Assembly (NCBI GenBank): GCA_025558095.1
Contig: JAIVFI010000010.1
Location: 124,001 to 188,000 of the forward strand
From: Hyaloraphidium curvatum
Lineage: Eukaryota > Monoblepharomycota > Hyaloraphidiomycetes > Hyaloraphidiales > Hyaloraphidiaceae
DNA length: 64,000 nt
Reading direction: 5' to 3'
Part shown: positions 1-11,427 of the stretch, piece after piece
Position numbering within the stretch: position 1 is the stretch's first letter
Layout of the letters: the number at the start of each line of letters is the position of its first letter
Made by a program: the position numbers and the translations under genes
Notes under the pieces: generated by a model
Databases searched by the model: none
What the model was told of the DNA's origin: nothing
Seen by the model: only the letters and a program-made list of their open reading frames with translations

Positions 1-1
1 C

Positions 2-1628
2 CACGGCGTGCACTTTGTCCGGGACGGGGACGGCACGCCTAAAGCCGAGTACACCAACCGCTTCGTGCGCACCAAGGTGCTCAAGGCGTCGTTGGAGCTC
101 GGGTTCCCCGTGCCGCCGTCGATTGCGCTCTTCTTGAACCCGATGAGCCCGTGGCAAATGGTCGAGGCCGGCGTCAAGGCGCTGCTCTCGTACCTCTACA
201 CGTACCCGGATCCGCCGGAGAAGGGCATGAACACCGCCAACACGAGCCTCGTCTTCCACGGCGGCAAGCTGCTCGCGCTCATGGAGACGGCCGTTCCTAT
301 GGAGATTTCGACGCCGGCCCTGGTCACCATCGGGGCACACGACTACGGCGGCAAGGTCGCCGGCTTCACGGCGCACCCCAAGGTGGACCCCGAGTCGGGC
401 GACATGTTCTTTTTCGGCTACGATATCAACAAGCCCCGGATCCTATACTACCACGCCGACGCCAAGGGGGATTTGCTTGTCTTCAAGAAGGAGATTCCGC
501 TTCGGAGGCCCGCCATGATGCACGACTGTGGGTTCCGTGCCGGCCGTGCAAGCTCACGACTCAAACTCCGTTCTTTCGCAGGGGCGGTAACCAAGTCGTC
601 CTGCGTGCTCGTCGACCACCCGCTCTTCTTCCAGATCCCCGGCACGTTCAAGGACCTCGACCCCGCGTACAAGCCCGCCGTCGAGCCCAACCCGCTCAGC
701 TCCCCCATCCTCTTCTTCGACGCCGACGCCCCCACCCGCCTCGGCATCTTCCCCAAGTCCGACCCCGACGCCGTCTCGTGGTACCCCATCGAATCCTGCG
801 CCGTGATCCACACCGGCAACGCGTGGGACGAGGTCCGCACCCTCCCCGACGGCACCACGCACGAGCTCGCGGTCCTGGTGGCCCCGCGGATGGCCGGCGG
901 CCTGGACCTCCGCGGCCTGTCGGCCCCCGAGGGTGCCAAGCGCACGCGGGCGCTGATGCACGTCTGGGTGGTGGACCGGACCGACGGCACCGTCAAGGAG
1001 CAGAGCATCATGCCGGACGACATCGCCGAGTGCGAGTTTCCCACGTGCAGCCCGCGCGTGGCGGGGAGGCGGTCGCGGTACGTCTACGCCGCGACGTCGG
1101 CGGGAGCGGACGGGCCGGACGGGTTCGACGGGTGCGCCAAGTTCGACCTCGGCGAGGGGTCGGCGTGGGACTTCGCTTGCGGGACGCAGATGCCGGAGGT
1201 CAGGAGGATCAAGTACGGCGGGTCGAGGCGCGGTGGGGAGCCCGTTTTCGTGCCGCGCAACGCCGAGGGCGGCGACGAGGACGACGGGTACCTCGTGACG
1301 TTCGTGCACGAGGGCAAGCTGGACGCCGGGGGCAACGAGATCGGCGAGACGGAGCTGTGGGTGATGGACGCCAAGGTCATGGAGGTGGTCTGCAAGGTCA
1401 AGATGCCGACGCGGGTGCCATTCGGTGAGACAAGCTCTCGCAAATGCAGCTGGATTCCGACTGACCTACTCGCGAATAGGCTTCCACGGGGTCTTCGTCG
1501 ACTCGGCGCAGATGGAGATGCAGCGGATCCTCAACGCGGCCCGCGGCATCACCGGGGCGTCGCAGCCGCTCCTCGACGCGGACAAGGAGCGCAAGCACAG
1601 CTGGATCAGGTGGTTCTTCGGGTTCTGA
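2..1628 (+). CDS. Carotenoid (RPE65/CCD-type) oxygenase, 5' end cut by window
   Basis: Non-haem iron(II) dioxygenase of the carotenoid cleavage / lignostilbene dioxygenase family, a seven-bladed propeller that cleaves polyene or stilbene double bonds. The reading frame is open to the window edge, so the N-terminus is missing; it begins with the family's HGVHF-like segment. All four iron-binding histidines can be placed: AHPKVDP, MMHD followed after splicing by WAVTK, IHTGNAWDE, and GFHGVFVD near the end. Two introns are needed: 528-581 (donor GTGGGT), which restores MMHDWAVTK, and 1425-1479, which restores VPFGFHGVF; the spliced partial product is 505 residues. The ORF readthrough of both introns is therefore artefactual. 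Soluble or peripheral membrane enzyme; substrate cannot be told from sequence. Confidence 0.88.
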
Positions 1629-1843
1629 GGCCGTCAACCTCGCGTGTGTAGCTGCTTGTAGTTGTTGTAGGTCTTCGTGAGTGTATGTAACGGCGTCTTG
1701 ATTATCCAATGCGCTATGCCATAAAGTCGCCTAGTCATGATCCCTGTGCCTGCTAAGCTTTTCATCCTCCACCATACAGTAGCTTCCTTGTTGCGCCGCC
1801 TCCTTTATTACCGACGGCGCTTGGCGATGTTGCGCCTCCTTCT

Positions 1844-4324
1844 TTACCGGCGGCGCTTGACGAGCGTGACCGTCTTGGTCACCTTGACGACCTTGAGAGT
1901 CTTGGTCGATGTCACTTTGACGGTCTTGAAGACCGTGACCTTGGTGGTGGCGGTGCGGAAGATGGTCTTCTTGAAGAACGATTTCGTGACGGTCGCGAAC
2001 TTGGTCTCGGTCAGCTTCAGCGTCTCGACCAGGGTCGACACGGAAGTCAGCGTGCTTGGCACCTGCACCACGCTCGTGCTGGTGACTGTTGTGGGCACGA
2101 GGCTCGTGCTGATGACCGTGGTGGGCTGGAACAGCGAGAGCGTCGACGTGGAAAGGACCGTCGTTGTCGTGAGCACCGTGGCCGTCGTCGTCGAGAGGCT
2201 CGTGGAAGTGACGGTCAGGGAGCTTGTTTCCGTCACGGTCTGGCAGGGCACGGTCGTTTGGGTCTCCGTGGCTGTCGTCGTTGCCTATTTCGAAGCGGTC
2301 GCTGGGTTAGGCCGCCCTCCCCCCCCGCATTGCGGATCCTACCGTTCTAGTCCGGGCCGACTCGAGGGGGAGGACTTTGTTCTGGATGTTCGCTGAAGGC
2401 CGGCAGCAGGACGATGCTGTCAGCCAGCACCGCAAGGCCGCCGATTGGTCCACTCACACAACGGACCACAGCTCCGAAGCCAGGTGAAACCGGGGCCCTC
2501 GCTGTCCTCGGGGAACGTCCGACATCCAAAAGCATCTGCAGTGCCGCACAGATTGCTGCTGGGAAGAAAGGAGCGCACGAAAAAGTTGAAGGTGTTGCTG
2601 CTTTGTGGGAAGAACCAGATGTCGGTGACTTGGATGTTGTCGGGCCTGTAGGAGTTCGGGGGACAGTCCGGCGTCCCAGCATTCCCACCCAGCGCGCGGA
2701 GATCGCTGAAGACCCTGGGATCTGCGTCGAGGAGCATCAAGGATGCATCAGCCGGTTCCTTGCAGACCGGCAGCGCGCTTGCTCACATTCCCAGATCCTT
2801 TGCGGGATCGGCCCGTCGATGAGGTACCCCGCAATTCCTTCGGGGCTCACGGGGAAGCTGGGCACCTCCACGCACCACTGGATGGTCGCCCAGGTGATGA
2901 ACGGGAAGCGCGAACGGCAGGTCCTCGGGGCGGTCAAGAGGTCGGTGCCGTCCTCTAGGATGCAACCCTCTTGGTCGGTCACGCCGGAACGGAAGGTGAC
3001 GGTTTCGGCCACGTCCGTCCCGTTGAAAAGAGAATCTGGGCAAGGTGCGTCAGCAGGGCGACGGATCGCGTCACTGTGTTGGGGCACGAACCGAAGTCGG
3101 GGCAGTCCCACGTGGACTGGTAGAAGATAGTGTGGAAGATGAACTTCAATTCCGGGGTTGCAGTCTTGAACAAGTGTTAGGTGAGCTGAGGAAGGCGAAC
3201 TGTGACTTACAGCAGAGGTGGTGGCAGTCTGCGTTGTCCTCGTCGTGGTGGTGAAGGTAGTGGTCGTGCTCAGCGCCCCAACCAGAATCTCGGACTGGGC
3301 TGAGGTAAAACGCCGTCGGCACGGTGTGAGGCGTTCGTCGGCACCGGGTCGTGAATCCACCAACCTAGCGCACCACAGGAGCTCAACTCTGGAAAATCGA
3401 AGCCACCAATGCACACGGCCTTTCCGAAATCTTCGTTGCAGTTGGATGTGGCCTTCGGGCTGACCGCGGTGTTGTTCCAGACGTCGGCCGAGAACTGGTG
3501 ATACGGCGGCGGGTGAGGCGCCACGGCGCGGGGAGGGCAGGACGGTGCGGCTCACCCAGGTGATCTCGGCGTCAAAGGTCTGCTCCGGAGTGCATGAACC
3601 ATAGTAGATGGTCGAGGTCTCATTGTCTGAGGTGGCGAGGTTTTGTCAGCCTGCGGATTGGTGTGCGAGAGGGTTCCGCACTCACGTTGCATCAGCGCCT
3701 CGGGAACCGTGGGCGAGAGGTGCCATCCGACGACCCTGTTGGTTGACACGGGCAGTCCGGTGGCGCCTTCGTAGCAGAAGTCGAGCATCGAGCCCGGGAA
3801 GCGGACGGGGTCCCACGGGAAGCGAGGGTTGCAGGTGCCGTTCGAAAACTCCTCCCCTAACCAATCGAGGCGCTCCGTGGCAACCGCGCTGCAATCATAG
3901 CCTGGGTACAAGACGGCCTGGACGGAGAAGGTGAAATTGCCGACCTCGGTGCCTGCGGCGCCAACCGTGAGAAGGGACCACGGGTGGGGCCGGCGGTCTT
4001 ACCAATCTCCGGACAATCGTTGACCCCGAAGAAGTTGACGCGGGTGAAGAGCGCGCCCGTTGTCGGCTCGTCAGCCGCGACCACCTTGGGCGGCCTCTTG
4101 ACGGCGCTGGGCCTGCGCAGCGGGCCGGATCCTTCGAGCGCATCGAGGCCGCCGAGCACGTTGAGCCGCCTGATCTCGGCCGGAAGCGACTTCGGGGCCA
4201 CTGCGGGGGCGGCGAACGGGTTGCGCGGCGGGGGACGGGCGAGCCCGGCTGAGGCGGCGGCGGGGTGCGCGAGGGCGGCGAAGGCGAGGAGCCAGACGGC
4301 CCAGGAGGCGAGGGCGGCGCGCAT
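1844..4324 (-). CDS. Secreted Cys-rich protein with duplicated module and Ser/Thr tail
   Basis: Unrecognised extracellular protein. Nine exons can be spliced with GT-AG introns (exons 4324-4003, 3952-3686, 3626-3556, 3494-3345, 3294-3211, 3164-3092, 3035-2787, 2721-2458, 2271-1844), giving 635 residues in a consistent frame. The N-terminus is a clear signal peptide (MRAALASWAVWLLAFAALA). Two related Cys modules follow: one contains TCNPRFPWDPVRFPGSMLDFC, cut here at the family-defining pattern C-x2-RFPWDP, and the second has TCRSRFPFITW with WCVEV; each is followed by a Thr-rich linker. The last about 140 residues are almost all Ser, Thr and Val, typical of a heavily O-mannosylated cell-wall stalk, and end in Lys-Arg-Arg-Arg. 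No transmembrane helix or clear GPI signal is visible. The first intron between modules and the 186-nt last intron are the least certain. Confidence 0.7.
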
Positions 4325-5004
4325 CGTGGCCGGAGATCCGCGATGCGATGAGACGAATGAACTGGTGGGAGGGGGGTAGACTGAACCCGGCTGGTGGCCG
4401 AAGAACCTTCCGGCATGGCTGGATCGGTGCCGTCATTGCTCTTCCGCTCCGATGTTCCGGAACACCGCCCTGGACGTCGAAAATGGAAGCGACTGCGAGC
4501 GATCACCGGACATCAGCTATTGAAGGTCCGCTGACCAAGTCCCGAGCATTGGTTTATTGGCTGTCGAACATGTGCGCCGCGCCGCGGATTCCCCATCGCG
4601 ATCGATCCCGCGCCTGGATGCCAGAGGGACTTCGAAATGCTAGGGGCGGCATCCCACTTGTCCGTGGGCCAGCACCGGGATGAAGATGCACGATCGAGAG
4701 CAGAGCTGCCCCCGTGCCAGATTAGCGCCGTCGCCCAGCAAGAGCAGTCCTCGCCACGAGCCACCCTGGCCGGAGCTGCACTTCCTCGCTGGCCAAGAGG
4801 ACACAAGTACAAATGAATCAGGTGGACCTTAACTTCGAGGAAGGTGGATAATGTTGCTACAGAAAATCTGGCGGTCGCTCGAATACCGGAACAGTTGGTG
4901 GGACGGGTGGTCCGTGTCCATGCGCCGCCACCGAAGTGTCTCCCACCCGCCCTTCCCCTTGCTCCACTTCCGGCCGCACTGGTGGCCTGAGGAACGCAAA
5001 GCAC

Positions 5005-6121
5005 ATGACCGACAGCGCCGGGGACCTGTCGAAGAAGCGCAGGAGGGGCGGCCGCGGGCGGACGCCGGCCAAGAGGCGGAAGGCGCATCGACCGCCGCGC
5101 CGCGCGGGCTTCGCGGACCTGCCGGAGGACGTCGTCCGCGACATCTGCGCGTGGGTATCCGTCGACGGGCCCGCAGCGTCGCGCCTGACGCCGCCGCGAA
5201 GGATCCTCGGGCGGCCCAACCTCGTGGCGATCGTGCGCCTCGCGGCGACCTGCCGCACCCTGCGCGCCCACATCGGCGCCATCGCACCGTGGCGCGGCAC
5301 CCTCGAGGCGTTGGTCGCGCCGCCGGTCCCGGACGGGACGGAAAGCCCGGCGCCGCCCAGGTCGCACCGCCACGTGGCGCCCGCCGATCTCGCGGGGCGC
5401 AAGGAATGGTACAGGCCCCTGGCCAAGTACGGACCCCGCCTGTGCCTCGGCTGCGGGGAAATGCCGGGACGCCTCGACGTGCTCCGCGTGGACGTGCCGG
5501 CCGTCCTCCTCGACCTGGTGGAGTGGGAGATCGAGGACATGGACGCGTTCGTGGGGATCTGGGAAGACCCGACCTGCCCGCAGGAGGTGCCCACGGCGCG
5601 CAGCTCCCTGTGCCGGGACTGCCGCCAGTTCCTGTGGAAGATCGCCCTGCACCTCGCCAGGGGCCGCGTGGACGGGGTCCCCGACTGCGCGGCGCAGCTC
5701 GCTGAGGTCCGCCAGCACGCGAGGATCAACAAGGGCGACGCCGAGGATTCCTACTTCCTCCGCGGCCGTCTCAACGGCCTGCAGTACGACAGATGTGTGG
5801 TGGCCAAGCGCAAGATATGGGGAGGGGGCTACTTCGAGATCGTCGCGCACCGCTACCGCGAGCGGGAGGTGCTGGTGCGCGCCTGGAGGGTACATGGCGG
5901 TCCGTGGGGCTTGGAGGTGGGATTTGCGTGCCTAAAAAGCGAAGGACCTCAACGCGCCGTCACCTACGCAGGCCGTGTGGGAGCGCGCCGAGGAGCGGGC
6001 CAGGAAACGCAAGGCGGAGAGGGGCAAGCGGGCGAGGGTGGCCGCACAGCGGGAAAACAAGCGATTCTGGTCGGAAGCTCTTGCAGAGGAAGCCCTTGAC
6101 GAGGCGGAAGCCGCGATGTGA
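5005..6121 (+). CDS. F-box protein with basic N-terminus and CxxC pairs
   Basis: Predicted substrate adaptor of an SCF ubiquitin ligase. After a Lys/Arg-rich start (residues about 9-33, a likely nuclear signal) comes an F-box core, FADLPEDVVRDICAWV, with the usual LPxE/D start. The middle contains LCLGCG and SLCRDC, two Cys pairs that could bind zinc. The C-terminal exon is a highly charged helix rich in Arg, Lys and Glu. One 55-nt intron (5917-5971, GTGGGA...CGCAG) is required: it removes a frameshift and gives 353 residues ending in AEAAM. The start ATG at 5005 is the first in frame before the basic region. Two other F-box genes occur in this window (29.3 and 54.7 kb), the latter also with a Cys-rich tail. 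Confidence 0.72.
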
Positions 6122-6668
6122 GGACAACGAAAGCTCTTCATTCCTCGTTCGATCCATGCTTTGAGTACGAGTCTTGTCTCATGAGAACGCCGCCTTCAGC
6201 CGTTGCGATCTCAGGCCGTCCAGAAGCATGCAGATCTCCCTTCCAAGTTCCAATGAGATCCACTTCGATCCCACCGACTGCAGATGTCCGTGCGTTATAG
6301 TGTCGGAGGCCCGTGGGAACCGGGCAACCGACATAGAACCACACGTCCTTCGCTCTGCCCCAAACTTTCCTCACGGCGGCACGAGGAAGCCACAGTGATG
6401 CAGAATGGGGATTTGGTCGCCGCCAAGCTGGCGGGCGGGATCAGGAAGGAGGAATCAACGCGACGGAGGCAGTCGAACGCGTCGACGGAGCCACGAGGAC
6501 GAATCGGGGGGGTCTGATCCGGCAGCTACCCGGCAACTTGATTCCAAGACAAGACAAACAGCTCAATTCCGTTCCATCGAGCTACAAGAGCCGCAGGAAC
6601 GCGTCCGAAGGAGTATAAACAAAGCGGGCGCTCGTTGACCTATCCCTTCCATTCGCGAGTCCGGACGG
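6122..6668. other. Intergenic region without recognisable gene
   Basis: This stretch lies between the F-box gene and the dipeptidase, both on the plus strand. Only short open frames with no recognisable domain are present on either strand. A weak TATA-like TATAAACAA at about 6614 lies some 50 bp before the dipeptidase start and may belong to its promoter. Confidence 0.5.
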
Positions 6669-8258
6669 ATGGCGCCTGCCCGCCCTGCCTACGCGGCCAC
6701 GTGGCCGAAGCCGGCGTACGAGGCGCCGCCCAGCCTGCATTTGGACCCGCCGCTGCGCAGCTCGTCGTCGCCTTTCGAGCTGCTCGTAAACTGCATCATC
6801 TATGCCTCCCACGCCGCGCTCGGAGCCGTCGGGTACCCCGAATCGTCGGCGCCGTACATCGTCGCAGGCGTGTTCGCCGCTGCTATTGCCGGCGGCGTGA
6901 TCGTTGCGCTTCGCAACGTGGCGAAGCTGGCTGCCCACTCGTTGGCCCCCGAAACGCCTCCGGCACGCCCCGCCGAGGATGATCCGGCGGCCAAGCGGCG
7001 TCCCAGGAAGACGACGAGGCTGCCGTCGCTGTACCACGGCGTTGCACTGCCGCTGGCGTCGAGCTTCATCCTGATATCGCTCGCTTTTTCGGTCCTGCCC
7101 GCCCTCGTCGACCGGTCGATGAACCGCGTGCTCCCGCTACCGGAAGCCGACCGCCCAGCGCCCGAATCAATTGCCTTCCACGACTCGCTGCCGTTCATCG
7201 GCGACCTGCACGCCGACAGCCTCATGTGGTCGCACCGCGGGAGCTTCCTGGACCCCTCGCTTCCGTCGTTCGCGCAGGTCTCGGCGCCGCTGCTCCGCAA
7301 GGGCAACGTCGCGCTGCAGGTGCTCTCAAGCGTGACCAGGGTGCCTTACGGGCTCAACATGGAGCTCAATTCGAACCAGAGCGGGGACACGCTGGACCTG
7401 CTCACGTTCGTGCAGCGCTGGGGCCGCAACACCTACACGGGCGGCGACGAGAGGTTCATCAACCGGCAGGAGATGTATTCGACGCTGATGGGCTTGGCGA
7501 CAAAGTACTCAGACGGCAAGCTGATCTGGATCAAGAACAAGGCCGACCTCGCGCGGCTGCTGGAGGAGCGCGCCAAGGACAAGGCCGTCGTCGGCGCGCT
7601 GCTGTCGACCGAAGGCACCGCCGCCTGCGTGCCCGAAGTACTCACCCCCGAGGACTGTGCCGGCAAGCTCTACCACCTGGGCATCCGCATGGTCGGCCTG
7701 ACCCACTTCATCGACCTGGCCGTCGGCGCCTCCGCCACGGGCACGGCCAAGAACGGCCTCACTCCCTACGGTCGCCGGTTCGTCAAGCGGCTCTTCGACC
7801 TCGGCATCCTCGTCGACTTTGCCCACGTCCACTCGACCACCATCATGGACACCCTTGCCATCCACGACGCCCTGCCGGAGCCGCGGCCCCCGATGGTGGT
7901 CTCGCACACGGGATTCCGGGCCATCTGCAACATTTCGCGCAACCTGGACGACGAGACGGCCCGCGAGATGGTGCGCAGGGGCACGCTCCTGGGCGTGGCC
8001 TTCTTCCCGGAGGCCGTGTGCGGCGACTCGGTAAAGGACGTGGTGGACAACTTCCGGTACGCGGCGGACATGTTCGGCGCAGGGAACGTGGCGCTGGGGA
8101 GCGACTACGACGGCGCGGTGGCGGTGCCGTTCGGCATCGGGGATTTGGCGGTGCTCACACACGGCTTGCTGGCATATGGCAGCTTTACCTCAGACCAGGT
8201 GGCAGATATCATGGGGGGGAACCTGCTACGGGTCCTTCGCGAGGGGTTGCCAGAGTGA
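6669..8258 (+). CDS. Membrane dipeptidase (peptidase M19), membrane-anchored
   Basis: Zinc-dependent dipeptidase of family M19 (renal dipeptidase type), hydrolysing dipeptides and often D-amino-acid-containing or cysteinyl-glycine dipeptides. The single uninterrupted exon encodes 529 residues. The metal-site motifs are all visible: DLHAD (residues about 178-182), the bridging Glu in LLSTEGT, VSHTG, then ICNISRNLDDE and GSDYDG near the C-terminus. Unlike the GPI-anchored animal enzyme, this one has two hydrophobic segments before the catalytic domain (about residues 50-82 and 125-148) separated by a basic loop, so it is probably held in a membrane with the catalytic domain on one face. It is convergent with the CLPB-like gene, with only 46 bp between stop codons. 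Confidence 0.9.
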   Translation: MAPARPAYAATWPKPAYEAPPSLHLDPPLRSSSSPFELLVNCIIYASHAALGAVGYPESSAPYIVAGVFAAAIAGGVIVALRNVAKLAAHSLAPETPPARPAEDDPAAKRRPRKTTRLPSLYHGVALPLASSFILISLAFSVLPALVDRSMNRVLPLPEADRPAPESIAFHDSLPFIGDLHADSLMWSHRGSFLDPSLPSFAQVSAPLLRKGNVALQVLSSVTRVPYGLNMELNSNQSGDTLDLLTFVQRWGRNTYTGGDERFINRQEMYSTLMGLATKYSDGKLIWIKNKADLARLLEERAKDKAVVGALLSTEGTAACVPEVLTPEDCAGKLYHLGIRMVGLTHFIDLAVGASATGTAKNGLTPYGRRFVKRLFDLGILVDFAHVHSTTIMDTLAIHDALPEPRPPMVVSHTGFRAICNISRNLDDETAREMVRRGTLLGVAFFPEAVCGDSVKDVVDNFRYAADMFGAGNVALGSDYDGAVAVPFGIGDLAVLTHGLLAYGSFTSDQVADIMGGNLLRVLREGLPE

Positions 8259-8304
8259 TACTGGTGTTTCGAAGGCAGAAGATTTTCTGAAGCAACAGAG
8301 TAGG

Positions 8305-10453
8305 TTACTTGACTTCGATGATCGGAGGCCCTTTCTTCGGTGCCTCCGCAGTGGTGGCGCCCGTCGCGCCCGCCCCGCCGTCTTTCTTGTCCGCCTCGCC
8401 GCCGCCCCCTCCCCCAAACAGGCTCCCAAAGATCCCCCTGCCCGACCCGCCCGCCTTGGGCTTGCCAAAGTTCATCCTCACCTCCCCCCTCTCCACGTAA
8501 AGCCTGACCGTCGACCCTTCCCCGATCTCGTCCGCCTCGTGCGCCCGCGCAATCTGGTTGATCACCTTCCTCTCCACGCCGTGCTTGATGCTGCGCGCGC
8601 CGTAGCTGGGGTTGTACTCGCCGCACAGCGCGCGCACGACGGCGTCGTCCCACTCGAGGCGGATCCCGTGGCGCTCCTCGGAGCGCTTGCGCCAGGAGCG
8701 GAGCTCCTTCTCGGCGAGCTGGTGGAGCTCGGGCTCGGAGAAGGGGAGGAAGAAGAGGATCTCGTTGATGCGGCCGAGGAACTCGTCACGGCCAAAGTGG
8801 CGGCGGAGGATGGGGTAGATGGTCTGCCGCGGCACGGTCAGGCGAAACCTTGCGGATGGCAACAGGACCAACCTTGTCGATGAACTCGCGGCTTAAGCTA
8901 CGCTCCCGGTTCTCCTCCTTAGGCGGCCCGGCTCCCGCGAGGTCCTTCCGGAGAAAATCAGCCTCCCTCCCGATCTCCTGCTGCGCGAGGTTGGACGTCA
9001 TGACTGGCCGCGGAACCCAAGGTCAACAACAACGGCAACGACATCCAGCGGCGCGCAGCCTACCAAAGATGGCCTCGGGGCACGCCACCGTGGTCCCCTT
9101 GCCGTCCGTCAGCCTGCCCTCGTCAAACAAGGCCAGGAGCACCGTAAGCACGTCCACATGCGCCTTCTCCACCTCGTCCAGGAGCACGATGGCGTCCGGG
9201 CACGCCTTGAGCTTCTCGGTCAGCTGTCCGCCTTCCTCGAACCCGACGTAGCCAGGCGGGCTGCCAATGAACTTGGACACCTCGTGCTTGGACTGGAACT
9301 CGGACATGTCCATGCGGATGAAGCCCTTGCGCACGTTATCCTTGTGCACGTACGAGGCCAGCTGCTTGGCCAGCTCGGTCTTGCCGATGCCCGACGAGCC
9401 GAGGAACAGAAAGACGAGTGGCTTGTCGGTGTCGTGCCAGCCGTTCTCGCGGCGGCGGATCGCGGAAGCCACTGAGGGGAAGGAGCGAGGTAAGCACCGC
9501 TTCAAAAAGACTCGCGGTCGTGGACGGCTACCGCTATTGATGGGGCCTTCCTGCCCCACGATCCGCTCCTTGAGCTGCGCCTCGAGAGGGAACTTGCGCC
9601 GCTGCTCCCTCTCCCGCCGGCGCTTCTCCTCCGTGTACGTCTTCTCCGCCTCGTCGAACAGCTTGGCCATCTCGGGGTCCAGCCCGAGGCCCTCGCTGTC
9701 GAGGTAGTCCCGCGGGATGCGGCCCTCGTTGTCCTTGCGGGTCGGGTCGGCGCCGCGGGCCAGGAGGGCCTCGATCATGGCCCTATTCCCGTTCAGGCAC
9801 GCGTAGTGCAGCGCCGTGAAGCCGGCGAAGCTCGCGCGGGGGTCCAGGTAGGGCGAGAACTCCTGCTGCCGCACCCGGATGATCTCGAAGACGGCTTCAA
9901 AGCCGGACGAAGAGTTCCCAGACGGCCCAGCATAGTCGTCGGTGAGGTCGATTCCTGCCCCCCGGTCGAGCCACCACAAGAGCAGCTTCAAGTTATTGTT
10001 GGCCGCGGCCACATGCAGGGGCGCCCAGCCGAACGGGTGCTTGACCGATGCGTCCCGCCCGCCCACCTCCTGCTTCCCCTTTTCGGGGAACAGCCTGTTC
10101 AGCGCGTCGACGTCGTTCAGCCGCGTCAGCATGCATAGCTCGCGGGCCGACGCGCTGAGCGACTTGGCGTGGACCGAGCGGCGTTCGCTGTCGAGCAGCG
10201 ACACGGCGGCGCCGAAGCCCAGCGCGAGGAGCAGCCCAACCCCGCGGCCCCGGCCGGACGGCCCGGATTCGGGAGCAGCCGATGATATAGAGCGCTGAGA
10301 GGCGTGTCGGGCGCTCCGCGGGCCCGCACGGGGCCGACGGCGCGTCGCCGGCACGCAGAGGACCCCGAAAGTCCGGACGCCGGGAACGGCCGCAGAAGGG
10401 CCGTTTTGCCCGATGCCCGCTCGGAGCAGCGACGGTGTCAACCTTCCCGCCAT
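8305..10453 (-). CDS. CLPB: Ankyrin-AAA+ mitochondrial disaggregase, SKD3/CLPB type
   Basis: ATP-driven protein disaggregase of the animal SKD3 (CLPB) type rather than the two-ATPase Hsp78/Hsp104 type. Four exons (10453-9532, 9471-9064, 9003-8873, 8823-8305) give 659 residues. Order of parts: Arg-rich presequence (about 1-60), a hydrophobic stretch GVGLLLALGFGAAVSLL as in animal SKD3, ankyrin repeats including GWAPLHVAAANNN and GFTALHYACLNGN, then a single HCLR AAA+ domain with Walker A GSSGIGKTEL, pore loop GYVGFEEG, Walker B IVLLDEVEKAH and the sensor segment VMTSNLA. The C-terminal D2-small domain has RDEFLGRINEI and YGARSIKHGVERKV, strikingly SKD3-like. A Gly-rich, acidic tail ends in PPIIEVK. 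Mitochondrial intermembrane-space location is inferred from the animal protein. Confidence 0.88.
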
Positions 10454-10610
10454 CGAGCAGGAGGCAAGAGGCGGTATCGCGTTCTTCGCAACCGAAGCTG
10501 GCGCGTTATTGACACTCGCTGGTGCGATCGATCAGCGCCCCAATCAAGCGTTGGACGGGAAGTGCCGTGTCTGGTACATTACATAGTCCGTCGAATACAT
10601 TACAACCTGA

Positions 10611-11427
10611 TTAGTTGAGATCCACGCCGCAGTATTTGCAGCCTGTCGCGGCAGCTGCAGTTCGGGGTCAGCAAGAACCTCGCTCGCGCGCTCCATCAGA
10701 TCTCACCGTTGACAGTCTCCAGACACCTCTTGCAGGTCTTTGTCGGGGCGGCCGGAGGTAAGGGCTTGGCAGCCTTCTGCCCCTGCTCCTCCCTCTTCTG
10801 CACCATCCCGATGATCTTTGCCATGATGAACAGCCCGAGCGCGATCGAAGCAAAGTCCCCCAGCGCGCTGCGCCAGTGACCCCAGGCCAGGACGATCGCG
10901 TCGTCGTTGCGCGCCGCCTGGAGGGATTCGTAGGTCCTCGCGCCGGATTTGCCCGGCCTGAGCACCCTCATCCTCGTGCCCTCGGCGGAAAAGAGGCCGA
11001 AGTAGGCAAAGAGGGGTTTGAACACGTCGTCCACCGTGGAGCGGAAGAACGACTGCAGCGCAGACGCGATGATCAGGCCCAGGGAAGTGTCCACGATACT
11101 CCCCCGCTTGTTGAGGAAGCCGATAAAGTCGCCGGCGACGTAGTTCACGGCCCGCCAGACCACCAGAACATTGTCCTCGATCACGTCCGGCACGGCGTCG
11201 GAAATCATCTTCTTGGCCCCCTGGATGGCGTCGTCCAGGTCCTCCTTGGCGTCCTCCAGCGCGTCATTCAACTTTGTAGCCGCGGCCAGCAGCGCCGGCT
11301 GGTTGTCCTTCCGGGCCTGCTCAATCGCCTCCTCCGTCTCGCGCTCCGCGGCGTCCATGAGCTTCTCCGCCTGCATGAGGTGCTCCTTGGCGTCGACTGG
11401 CGGCGGAAGGCGGGCGTTGGTCGGCAT
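10611..11427 (-). CDS. mscL: Large-conductance mechanosensitive channel (MscL) with C-terminal zinc ribbon
   Basis: Fungal member of the MscL family, a pentameric tension-gated channel that relieves osmotic pressure. Two exons (11427-10707, 10654-10611; intron 52 nt, GTGAGA...CTGCAG) give 254 residues. Residues about 15-75 form a charged helix or coiled coil not present in bacterial MscL. The family signature follows: FLNKRGSIVDTSLGLIIASA, matching the pore helix FxxRGNVVDLAVGVIIG of the bacterial protein. A second hydrophobic helix, ASIALGLFIMAKIIGMV, is TM2. Splicing the last intron adds a short exon, so the C-terminus becomes CKRC-x9-CKYC, a zinc ribbon of the kind seen on many bacterial MscL tails. 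Without this intron the protein would stop after one Cys pair. Confidence 0.88.

Noticed and set aside
448-1443. Long minus-strand open frames opposite the carotenoid oxygenase
   Set aside because: GC-rich coding DNA here opens antisense frames everywhere; the plus-strand frame contains all four metal-binding histidines.
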